A stretch of 13,601 bases of DNA from CAZQYB01 sp964582985 (GTDB taxonomy: Bacteria; Planctomycetota; Phycisphaerae; Sedimentisphaerales; Anaerobacaceae), in assembly GCA_964582985.1 (NCBI GenBank), contig CAZOUM010000067.1, positions 1 to 13,601 on the forward strand. Reading direction: 5' to 3'. Shown here piece after piece: positions 1 through 5,870 of this stretch (position 1 is the stretch's first letter; each line of letters starts with the position of its first letter). Below the pieces are notes generated by a model. That model was not told the DNA's origin, did not search any database, and saw nothing but the letters and a program-made list of their open reading frames with translations. The position numbers and the translations under genes were made by a program.

Positions 1-185
1 TGATGAAGCTTGGCATGCACAAAGGGCCTGTCCTGGCGCTGCTGCTGGCCGGGCCGGCCTTATCGCTGCCGAACATCCTCGTCATTCGAAGGGTGATGGG
101 AAATTCTAAGACGACCGTTTTCATCCTGTTGGTGGTTGTACTGTCGGCTCTTGTCGGAATATTTTTCGGTACGTTTTGGGGGTAA
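1..185 (+). CDS. Permease of the COG0701/ArsP-like (UPF0718) type, C-terminal end only
   Basis: The gene is cut by the window edge: the frame is open from the first bases and the Met at base 3 is probably internal. The visible 60 residues hold two hydrophobic helices. The first includes GPALSLPNILVIRRVMG, which matches the conserved C-terminal part of COG0701 permeases (YraQ/UPF0718, the superfamily that includes the organoarsenical exporter ArsP). The chain ends in a short hydrophobic tail with no cytoplasmic extension. The stop is 15 bases before the start of the thioredoxin gene, so the two are probably cotranscribed. Permease plus small thioredoxin is a recurrent neighbourhood, and the ArsF/ArsG-like genes downstream make an efflux role for arsenicals or another thiophilic toxicant plausible. 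The substrate cannot be read from this fragment. Confidence 0.75.
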   Translation, partial: MKLGMHKGPVLALLLAGPALSLPNILVIRRVMGNSKTTVFILLVVVLSALVGIFFGTFWG

Positions 186-200
186 ATTAAGAGGACGGTT

Positions 201-434
201 ATGAAAAAGTTACAGATTCTCGGAGCCGGATGTCCTAAGTGCAAAGCCCTGGCGGCGAATACTGAGGTAGCCGCCAAAGATTTGGGTGTCGAATATGAAA
301 TAGAAAAGGTCACGGACATCAACGAGATTATGAACTTCGGCGTAATGATGACACCTGCTTTGGCCGTCGACGGCCAGGTGAAAGTCGTTGGCAAGGTGCT
401 TTCGCCGGAAGAAATCAAGAAAATGCTCGTGTAG
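201..434 (+). CDS. Small thioredoxin-fold redox-active disulfide protein (thioredoxin_3 / TIGR00412 type)
   Basis: This is a 77-residue cytoplasmic protein with no signal peptide. It has the N-terminal beta strand LQILGAG followed by the active-site pair C11-P-K-C14, and the cis-proline loop MMTPALAVDG (T51-P52) typical of minimal thioredoxins. The chain ends in a helix (SPEEIKKML). AGAGGA lies a few bases upstream of the ATG, supporting this start. The family is found as a single-domain thiol-disulfide protein, often beside COG0701 permeases. Here it sits 15 bases after such a permease and 47 bases before an ArsF-like gene, so it is probably the cytoplasmic electron donor of this module. I infer that it feeds the CcdA-like membrane protein two genes downstream. 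It could instead be the small protein labelled ArsE in Bacteroides-type ars operons, but I cannot confirm that. Confidence 0.85.
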   Translation: MKKLQILGAGCPKCKALAANTEVAAKDLGVEYEIEKVTDINEIMNFGVMMTPALAVDGQVKVVGKVLSPEEIKKMLV

Positions 435-481
435 GCAAGGCTTCTCGGGAGCCCCACTAAACTAAAGGAGACAAAGCAGGA

Positions 482-967
482 ATGAAGACTAAAACCATCG
501 TTACTGTAGCGTTGTTGCTATTTATCTTCGCCAGCGTAGCGTATCTGATTGTCGAGGAATTGCGCCAGGCGCCCGAATCACCCCTATTGGATGTCAACTC
601 GCCAGTAGTTGTGGACAACCATGAGGGGTCACAAAAGGTCGTGGTCTATTATTTTCATGGAGATTTCCGCTGCCCGACCTGCAGGAAATTTGAGACTTAT
701 TCCGACGAGGTTCTCCAGAGCGCTTTCGCTGATGCGCTTAACGACAGCAGCCTGGAATGGAAGGTCGTCAATACCGACGAACCTGGGAACAAACACTTTG
801 TCCGCGATTATCAACTGTACACGAAGTCAATCATAGTTGCGAAAATCCAAGATGGAAAGCAGACCGAGTGGAAGAACCTTGACAAAATATGGGAACTGGT
901 CGGCAATAAGGCAGTTTTTGTTAAATACATCCAAGACGAAGTCAATGCGTATCTGGGAGCAGACTAA
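482..967 (+). CDS. ArsF-like membrane-anchored CxxC protein
   Basis: The product has 161 residues. One N-terminal hydrophobic segment (about residues 5-24, uncleaved anchor or signal) is followed by a soluble domain, probably periplasmic. That domain has the strand VVVYYFHGDFRCPTCRKFE with the redox pair C64-P-T-C67, a thioredoxin-like arrangement, and a later stretch about inserting residues into a target (YQLYTKSIIVAKIQDGK) that fits the thioredoxin-fold core. It resembles proteins that public databases name nitrophenyl compound nitroreductase subunit ArsF family. The stop overlaps the start of the next gene by one base (TAATG), so translation is coupled with the CcdA/ArsG-like gene. An AAGGAG-type ribosome site lies about ten bases upstream. 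The arsenic link is by family name and context; no arsR, arsC or arsA is visible, so a general periplasmic reductase role remains possible. Confidence 0.75.
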   Translation: MKTKTIVTVALLLFIFASVAYLIVEELRQAPESPLLDVNSPVVVDNHEGSQKVVVYYFHGDFRCPTCRKFETYSDEVLQSAFADALNDSSLEWKVVNTDEPGNKHFVRDYQLYTKSIIVAKIQDGKQTEWKNLDKIWELVGNKAVFVKYIQDEVNAYLGAD

Positions 968-1656
968 TGCCCGAATTTTTTCTGGCAGCATTGTCGGCTT
1001 TGTGGCTGGGCATCCTGACTTCTATCAGCCCCTGTCCGCTGGCGACGAACATCGCTGCTGTCTCCTTTATTAGCAGACGCATCGGACGGGCCCGTGCAGT
1101 GTTTCTAACAGGACTTCTTTATACAATAGGACGAATATTAACGTATGTAATCCTCGGTATTCTTCTTGTCGCCAGTGTTCTGTCCGTGCCCCAAGTTTCG
1201 TACCTTCTTCAGAAATATATGAACAAAATCCTCGGACCAATCCTTATCTTTGTAGGCATGATTTTGCTGGAGCTCATCCATATCAATGTCCTCGGCTCCG
1301 GCCTGAGCGAAAAGACACAGAAGCGAGTCGAATCGTGGGGAATCTGGGGGGCCGGACTCTTGGGCATCCTCTTTGCGCTCTCTTTCTGTCCCATTTCGGC
1401 GGCACTATTCTTTGGAAGTCTTCTCCCCCTCGCGGTAAAGTGCGAGTCAGGTTTTGCGCTGCCGGCTTTGTACGGACTTGGAACAGGACTGCCCGTCTTT
1501 TTGTTCGCCGTCCTCATAGCTTTTGGTGTTCAATCCGTTGGAAAAGCCTTTAACAAACTCACACAGCTTGAATGGTGGATTCGCCGCATAACCGGCGTCA
1601 TCTTTGTTCTGATTGGCATTTACTTCTGCCTCACGCACATTTTTGAAATCTTTTAG
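967..1656 (+). CDS. CcdA/DsbD-like transmembrane protein, ArsG-family transporter type
   Basis: This 229-residue, almost wholly hydrophobic protein has about six transmembrane helices. Two Cys-Pro pairs lie at matching places in the two halves: C23-P24 (SPCPLATN) and C141-P142 (SFCPISAALFFG). That is the signature of CcdA/DsbD membrane domains, which pass electrons across the membrane through this cysteine pair. Two further cysteines (C159, C221) are not part of the pattern. The start codon overlaps the stop of the ArsF-like gene. Database names for close-looking proteins include aromatic arsenical efflux permease ArsG family. From the sequence I favour a reductant carrier linking the cytoplasmic thioredoxin (C11/C14) to the periplasmic ArsF-like CxxC. 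Direct efflux is the alternative reading. Confidence 0.78.
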   Translation: MPEFFLAALSALWLGILTSISPCPLATNIAAVSFISRRIGRARAVFLTGLLYTIGRILTYVILGILLVASVLSVPQVSYLLQKYMNKILGPILIFVGMILLELIHINVLGSGLSEKTQKRVESWGIWGAGLLGILFALSFCPISAALFFGSLLPLAVKCESGFALPALYGLGTGLPVFLFAVLIAFGVQSVGKAFNKLTQLEWWIRRITGVIFVLIGIYFCLTHIFEIF

Positions 1657-1659
1657 CAT

Positions 1660-1693
1660 CAAAAGGGCAACTGCGCAAGTCGCAAATCTTTTG
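1660..1693 (+). repeat. Nested inverted repeat after the ArsG-like gene, possible weak terminator
   Basis: CAAAAG (1660-1665) pairs with CTTTTG (1688-1693), and inside it TGCG (1672-1675) pairs with CGCA (1681-1684) around CAAGT. It lies directly behind the last gene of the ars-like group. There is no U-tract after it, so it is not a classical intrinsic terminator; it may stabilise the 3' end. Confidence 0.25.
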
Positions 1694-1774
1694 TGTCAGC
1701 CTCTCTCTCCCTGTGTTCTTTTAACCATTCCTCCCCCGGTAAGAAGGGGTCTGCGACGCCTCACGGATTCTTTA

Positions 1775-1804
1775 TTGACACTTTGAGCAGTATAAGTGTA
1801 TAGT
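1775..1804 (+). promoter_or_regulatory. Sigma70-type promoter for manB
   Basis: A perfect -35 TTGACA (1775-1780), an 18-base spacer and TATAGT (1799-1804) as -10 point into manB. Transcription would begin near 1811 and leave a leader of about 90 bases that includes the hairpin at 1839-1865. This separates manB from the ars-like genes upstream. Confidence 0.6.
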
Positions 1805-1838
1805 ATTTGCTAATGGTAGTTCGCTCATTGTAAAGTGC

Positions 1839-1865
1839 GCAACAAGTCCCTGAGGGACAAGTTGC
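1839..1865 (+). promoter_or_regulatory. Symmetric hairpin in the manB leader
   Basis: GCAAC (1839-1843), AA, GTCCC (1846-1850), loop TGA, GGGAC (1854-1858), AA, GTTGC (1861-1865). Ten Watson-Crick pairs enclose a symmetric AA/AA internal loop. It lies between the predicted transcription start and the ribosome-binding site (AAGGGAG, 1888-1894), 22 bases before the latter. No poly-U follows, so it is not a terminator. A protein-binding operator or an mRNA-stabilising stem are both possible. Confidence 0.5.
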
Positions 1866-1902
1866 AAGAACTCTTCGCCGCACAGTGAAGGGAGTCTATA
1901 AA

Positions 1903-3273
1903 ATGGACCCTGCAATTTTCAAGGCATACGATATAAGAGGCGTTTATCCCGACCAGATAGATGAAGAGGATGCCTGGAAGATAGGCTTCTCGACAGCCCG
2001 ATTTCTGCGGTCTTTGCTCCGCGGCTACGAGCGAGGCCAGGCCAACGCCCAGTGCCTTTGCGTCGGCCGTGATATGAGAACGCACAGCGAAGCGATATCG
2101 CACGCACTCATAGAGGGGATGAACGCGTCCGGCGCCAATGTCATCGACATCGGAATGATTGACACGCCGCAGATGTATTTTGCAATCAATCACCTCGGCA
2201 CCTGCGGCGGTGTCCAGGTCACGGCTTCACACAACCCTGCCAAGTATAATGGCTTCAAAATATCCGGCCTGCGCGCCCGGCCTATCGGTGTCGATACCGG
2301 CCTGAAAGAAATAAAGCATATCGCAACTGCTTTGATTCACACCAAAGGCACAGTCACCGGCTCAGTGGAAAAATGCGATTTGACCGCTGAATACAAAAAT
2401 CATGTGCTCAAATTTCTCAATGTGAATATCAGGCCGATGAAAGTGGCTGTCGATGCCTCAAACGGAATGGCAGGCAAGATGGTACCCGTCATTTTCAGCA
2501 ACTTGCCAACAGAAATTATCCCCCTTAACTTCGAGCACACCGGCAAATTCAGACACGAGCCGAACCCCCTCGTAGAAAAGAACCTCGCCCAGGTAAAGGC
2601 GGCGGTAACAAAAAACAAGTGCGACTTTGGCCTCTGCTTCGACGGCGACGGTGACAGACTAATGATGGTCGACGAGAAAGGTGATACTATTGGCTGCGAC
2701 CTGATGACGGCTCTGATGGCGCCGTATTTTCTGAAAAAGCAGCCCAAGTCGACGATTGTTTATGACCTGCGCAGCAGTCTCGTCGTCCCCGAAGAGATTA
2801 TCATAAATGGCGGTACACCGCGCAGAGAACGAGTCGGACACGCCTTTATGAAAAAAGCTATGCGCGATTCGCACGCCATATTCGGCGGAGAGCTCTCCGG
2901 CCACTTCTACTATCGTGACAATTTCTGCACCGACTCAGGCGTGATTACGCTGGTCCACATATTAAACATCGTCAGTGATGCCGACATGCCGTTGAGCGAA
3001 CTTGTAGCACCGCTGCGCAGGTACTGCAGCAGCGGCGAGATAAACTTCAAAGTTGATGACAAGCAGGCCAAAATGAATGAGCTCGCTGCAAGATACAGCG
3101 ACGGTGAAGTCGACTACCTCGATGGCGTCACCATCCGTTACAAAGACTGGTGGTTCAACTGTCGCCCGAGCAATACCGAGCCGCTGCTGCGCTTGAACGT
3201 CGAGGCCAAAAACAAGGAACTCTTCGAAGAAAAGTTCGCTGAGGTCGGAAAACAACTCGGCACGCCGGTTTGA
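1903..3273 (+). CDS. manB: Phosphomannomutase / phosphoglucomutase (alpha-D-phosphohexomutase)
   Basis: A 456-residue cytoplasmic enzyme, the usual length for bacterial ManB/CpsG. It interconverts hexose 6-phosphate and hexose 1-phosphate, supplying GDP-mannose or UDP-glucose precursors for envelope sugars. All four active-site loops are present: the phosphoserine loop TASHNPAKYNG with Ser109; the metal loop DGDGDR at 247-252; the sugar-specificity loop GGELSGH at 328-334; and the phosphate-binding loop RPSNTEP at 421-427. The N-terminus FKAYDIRGVYP is diagnostic. I chose ATG 1903 because AAGGGAG sits eight bases before it. An in-frame GTG at 1885 would overlap that ribosome site. Substrate preference between mannose and glucose cannot be decided by eye. 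The DUF1805 gene follows after about 60 bases and is probably cotranscribed. Confidence 0.93.
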   Translation: MDPAIFKAYDIRGVYPDQIDEEDAWKIGFSTARFLRSLLRGYERGQANAQCLCVGRDMRTHSEAISHALIEGMNASGANVIDIGMIDTPQMYFAINHLGTCGGVQVTASHNPAKYNGFKISGLRARPIGVDTGLKEIKHIATALIHTKGTVTGSVEKCDLTAEYKNHVLKFLNVNIRPMKVAVDASNGMAGKMVPVIFSNLPTEIIPLNFEHTGKFRHEPNPLVEKNLAQVKAAVTKNKCDFGLCFDGDGDRLMMVDEKGDTIGCDLMTALMAPYFLKKQPKSTIVYDLRSSLVVPEEIIINGGTPRRERVGHAFMKKAMRDSHAIFGGELSGHFYYRDNFCTDSGVITLVHILNIVSDADMPLSELVAPLRRYCSSGEINFKVDDKQAKMNELAARYSDGEVDYLDGVTIRYKDWWFNCRPSNTEPLLRLNVEAKNKELFEEKFAEVGKQLGTPV

Positions 3274-3334
3274 CCAGAATCTAATAACGAACTGGACTCG
3301 GCGCCTTTATGCAAACAGCAGAAGGGACACAATA

Positions 3335-3643
3335 ATGGAAATGCACACACAAACATATCAAACGCCGAACGGCCTGGTCGAAGGCGTACAGGTAAAATGG
3401 CCTGGGTTTAATATTCTGTTGGTGACCGGCTCCAAGGGTTTCTTAGCCTGCCCTGCAATTGATGTCGATGCCTGCCAGGGTTACGGCGTTGCTGCTGCAA
3501 TAGTCGAGAGCACACCTGACAATTCGATAGGCGCGCTGGAACGTTTCCCTGCCCGCAAGGTGACAAAGGCAAACGAAAAAGCAAAAGTCCTTGGCATCAG
3601 CGAAGGTATGGATGTCACCAAGGCCTTCGCTATGATAACGTAA
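3335..3643 (+). CDS. DUF1805 / YunC-like small protein
   Basis: The 102-residue protein has no signal peptide or membrane segment. The central block (LLVTGSKGFLACPAIDVDA, then AAAIVES) matches the DUF1805/YunC pattern, in which a strand-rich core ends in a Gly-Phe/Tyr-Cys motif followed by an Ala-Ala-Ile-Val strand. The C-terminal tail (TKANEKAKVLGISEGMDVTKAF) is polar and helical. GAAGGGA lies seven bases before the ATG, a good ribosome site; the alternative Met three codons in is less well placed. The function of the family is not established. It follows manB on the same strand with a 61-base gap and no obvious promoter, suggesting an operon, but I see no metabolic link. Confidence 0.75.
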   Translation: MEMHTQTYQTPNGLVEGVQVKWPGFNILLVTGSKGFLACPAIDVDACQGYGVAAAIVESTPDNSIGALERFPARKVTKANEKAKVLGISEGMDVTKAFAMIT

Positions 3644-3691
3644 ACCAATTTTTGGACTGACTGCGCTCTCAACTTTTTAACGGAATCGCTT

Positions 3692-3715
3692 AGCACGAAA
3701 ACCAAGAGTGCTTTT
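3692..3715 (+). terminator. Weak terminator-like hairpin between convergent genes
   Basis: AGCAC (3692-3696) pairs with GTGCT (3708-3712) around an 11-base loop and is followed by TTT. It lies 50 bases behind the DUF1805 gene and touches the stop of the convergent YdjM-like gene. The stem is short and the U-run only three to four bases. Confidence 0.3.
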
Positions 3716-4223
3716 AACTTGTCGCGTTATCCCTTTCCCTTCTTTGCGCTATAACGGTATTTATATAAAGAGCTATGGCAGGTATGAACGTGACTGCACA
3801 TAGCAAGCGGACGGTATTTCGCGTCGCCAGACCGTAAAGAGGGTTTACGTCACTCGGCCAGAAAGGACGAATATCCCGCCAGCAAAAGCTGTCAATAAGA
3901 ATGTGAAACCATATACCCAACAACCCGGACAAAACCATCTTGCCCAAACTTGTTTGATACGGCAGCCCGAAAAGGCCCATCAGCCGTTTCAAGGGATTTC
4001 TCGCCAAATATGCAACCAGCGCCCACGCAAGCCCAATGACCGTCCCGAACAGAAGTGTATGACAATACCCGTGCGCCCGATAGTCCAAATCCAAAAGCAA
4101 TACTATACCCGGCTCAAGGTCGATAACCACATTAACCAGCACGAACACGGGTATATCTATATATTTCCTCAACGCCAGAGCAACACACGCACTCGGCCCA
4201 AAATGATAAGGAGTAAAAGGCAT
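3714..4223 (-). CDS. YdjM-like (DUF457-type) membrane-bound metal-dependent hydrolase
   Basis: A 169-residue integral membrane protein with about four hydrophobic segments. Conserved polar residues sit at the membrane edges: N-terminal PFTPYHFGPS with H7, D35 and E37 after a helix, H51-x3-H55 (RAHGYCHTLL), H107 and D111 (FHILIDSF), then PFWPSDVNPLY. This pattern of His and Asp with a terminal PFxP...NP motif is that of the YdjM/DUF457 hydrolases, assigned as metal-dependent membrane hydrolases whose substrates are mostly unknown. The start lies three bases after the stop of the DUF5131 gene and lacks a clear ribosome site of its own, so translation is probably coupled. It is the third gene of the TcmP cassette. 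Whether it belongs functionally to the cassette or is a chance neighbour is open. Confidence 0.75.
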   Translation of the reverse strand: MPFTPYHFGPSACVALALRKYIDIPVFVLVNVVIDLEPGIVLLLDLDYRAHGYCHTLLFGTVIGLAWALVAYLARNPLKRLMGLFGLPYQTSLGKMVLSGLLGIWFHILIDSFCWRDIRPFWPSDVNPLYGLATRNTVRLLCAVTFIPAIALYINTVIAQRRERDNATS

Positions 4224-4226
4224 AGG

Positions 4227-4961
4227 CTATATTAAGGCCGGTTGTTGACCATAGGTCTTTGGGTATCGGTCCCAGGTTTTCCCTAATAACATTCTTCCAG
4301 CTTTCTTTTTGTTGACACCGCCCCATTGCTTAAAGAAGAAAGGTACGCCACCGCGTTCACAGAGAGTCTTGATTTCAAGCACCCATTCCTCTTTCATCGG
4401 CCGCGCTCTCGGGCCGGATTCGCCGCCTACAATAACCCAATCTATGCCGCCAAGCTCTAAATCAGGTACCGGACCAAGCAGGGGTTCCAGCGAGAGAAAT
4501 CTTACAGCCGCCTTGCCCAATCGCAGGTCGTCGGCTCGATAAGCATAATCATTATTCTCAATTGTAACCCCCATCCATATATTTTTTGACCATTTCAGTA
4601 ACAGTGCAAGCTCGCGCAATCGCTCAGACCTCTTAGTGAGAATTTGGAAGGTATGCCGCTCATTCTCATTCATCACTCGGAAGACTTCTCGTATAAACTC
4701 GAACGGGATTCGTTCATGAAATAGATCACTCATAGAATTCACAAATACAACGCGCGGCTTTTTCCACTGATAAGGTTCTTCCAATACTTCCGGCTGCAGC
4801 GTGACTTTGAATCCGTTTCTATACCGTCGCTGTCCCATAGCCCGCAGTCGTTTCGCCATCCTCTCAGCATAGCAGTTCAGGCAACCCGCACTGATTTTTG
4901 TGCAACCCGTCACAGGGTTCCACGTCGATTCCGTCCACTCTATGGTTGATTGTGTCGCCAC
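4227..4961 (-). CDS. DUF5131 (phage Gp37/Gp68) three-Cys-motif protein
   Basis: A 244-residue soluble protein. The N-terminus IEWTESTWNPVTGC continues into C20-x6-C27-x2-C30 with Y31, the three-cysteine motif of the Gp37/Gp68 family; the spacing resembles a divergent radical-SAM cluster site. Later family blocks are present: VFVNSMSDLFHE, TFQILTKRSER, WMGVTIEN, RFLSLEPLLGP, VIVGGESGPRARPM and FFFKQWGG. Together they look like a TIM-barrel radical-SAM fold, which is inference. The start is GTG; its G is the last base of the upstream tcmP stop (TAGTG). AAGGTG lies seven bases before it, inside tcmP. The neighbour is the family named three-Cys-motif partner, so the pair is conserved beyond this genome. 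It recurs in phages and mobile regions. The reaction is unknown to me; nucleic-acid modification is a fair guess. Confidence 0.88.
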   Translation of the reverse strand: MATQSTIEWTESTWNPVTGCTKISAGCLNCYAERMAKRLRAMGQRRYRNGFKVTLQPEVLEEPYQWKKPRVVFVNSMSDLFHERIPFEFIREVFRVMNENERHTFQILTKRSERLRELALLLKWSKNIWMGVTIENNDYAYRADDLRLGKAAVRFLSLEPLLGPVPDLELGGIDWVIVGGESGPRARPMKEEWVLEIKTLCERGGVPFFFKQWGGVNKKKAGRMLLGKTWDRYPKTYGQQPALI

Positions 4962-5794
4962 TATGTCACACCTTTGTCTCTGTATTTATCAAATATATGC
5001 TTGACGATCTTTGCACCGGTCCTATTGGGTGAGGCGAAGAACAGATAATAGACTATCGCTCCAGTTCTGTTCCTCATTGGAATAGGGTCAGGAACAAAAG
5101 CGAAACCCGCACCCTTTTCAAGGCGGTCTCGGTAAGCTTTTATTACAGGCTCAATGCCTGCCTTTTCCTCAATATCACCAAATAAACCCTTCGTTTTCGT
5201 GTAAGCAATACTACGCCAGCTATCATCTCCCCAAAAGGCGTTCATTCTCGCAATTTGCGACTTGCTTACTCGGTCAGGATTTTTCCAAAGAACATTCATA
5301 TTCATGTCCATCACTTGAAAGTTAAGAAAGATCTCAATGCTCTTCATCTTTCCTGCCATCTGTACAACTTCCCAGTTCAGATGCAGTCCATACGGGTCCA
5401 GAAGGCACAGTCCCCGCCGATAATCTGAATATTTCGCAAGGGGAAAAATCTTCTCAAGCAACAAATCGTTACAATCACCTTCGTATACATATACGTTAGA
5501 ATAGTCTTCACATAACTTCCGAAGTGCATCCGCCCTCTTCCCATCAAGATCGATGAAATGGAATTCCTTGAACGGGGGGTTTACATTTAAGGCGTTCAAA
5601 GGACTGCCTGGAACGTGTTCTCTCGTTCGTTTTGAAATATGAACTCCTGGCCCTGCAAACCCATCAATATATAAATGTCGTCGAATATTTTCCTTCTTAT
5701 TAATTATGGTCGAGTATGCTTTTGCGTACTTCTTTATAATGTCCAATTTGACCTCAGACCAATAACCGATCTCATCTAATTTTATCTTGCTCAT
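4961..5794 (-). CDS. tcmP: Three-Cys-motif partner protein TcmP, methyltransferase-like
   Basis: A 277-residue soluble protein from ATG 5794. A TTG at 5806 would add four residues, but that region is occupied by a palindrome and -10 box, so I prefer the ATG; neither start has a strong ribosome site. Features: an N-terminal WSEVKLDIIKKYAKAY helix; YIDGFAGPG (residues 42-50), like a SAM-binding glycine loop; HFIDLD (79-84), like the acidic second strand; YEGDCNDLL; and LCLLDPYGLHLNW with D133, comparable to a methyltransferase D/NPPY motif. Together they suggest a Rossmann methyltransferase fold; that is inference. The family name records its regular pairing with DUF5131-type three-cysteine proteins, seen here with a one-base overlap. 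The gene looks visibly richer in A and T than hldD and manB, consistent with horizontal gain. Confidence 0.86.
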   Translation of the reverse strand: MSKIKLDEIGYWSEVKLDIIKKYAKAYSTIINKKENIRRHLYIDGFAGPGVHISKRTREHVPGSPLNALNVNPPFKEFHFIDLDGKRADALRKLCEDYSNVYVYEGDCNDLLLEKIFPLAKYSDYRRGLCLLDPYGLHLNWEVVQMAGKMKSIEIFLNFQVMDMNMNVLWKNPDRVSKSQIARMNAFWGDDSWRSIAYTKTKGLFGDIEEKAGIEPVIKAYRDRLEKGAGFAFVPDPIPMRNRTGAIVYYLFFASPNRTGAKIVKHIFDKYRDKGVT

Positions 5795-5805
5795 CGTTGT
5801 ACTCA

Positions 5806-5823
5806 ATAAGAAAAACTTCTTAT
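5806..5823. promoter_or_regulatory. Operator-like palindrome at the tcmP promoter
   Basis: ATAAGAA (5806-5812), AAAC, TTCTTAT (5817-5823): a perfect seven-base inverted repeat. It overlaps the putative -10 box (5819-5824) and ends 11 bases before the tcmP ATG. This is a typical place for a repressor to act, though the repressor is not encoded in the cassette. As RNA it could also form a hairpin close to the start codon. Confidence 0.45.
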
Positions 5824-5846
5824 AACATCATCGACAAACAACGCAA
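5819..5846 (-). promoter_or_regulatory. tcmP: Putative promoter of the tcmP operon
   Basis: Read on the minus strand: TTGCGT (5846-5841), a 16-base spacer and TATAAG (5824-5819). Transcription would begin near 5812, about 18 bases before the ATG. The -10 box is good (5 of 6); the -35 is moderate. Confidence 0.4.
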
Positions 5847-5870
5847 AAAACTCGAAAAATCAGCGATTAT

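Noticed and set aside
1885..1902. GTG start six codons upstream of manB
   Set aside because: It overlaps the ribosome-binding site that serves ATG 1903, and the family N-terminus fits the ATG.
3903..4235. 110-codon plus-strand open frame across the YdjM-like gene
   Set aside because: Rich in Gln, Pro and Arg with no domain, and antisense to a well-supported membrane protein.
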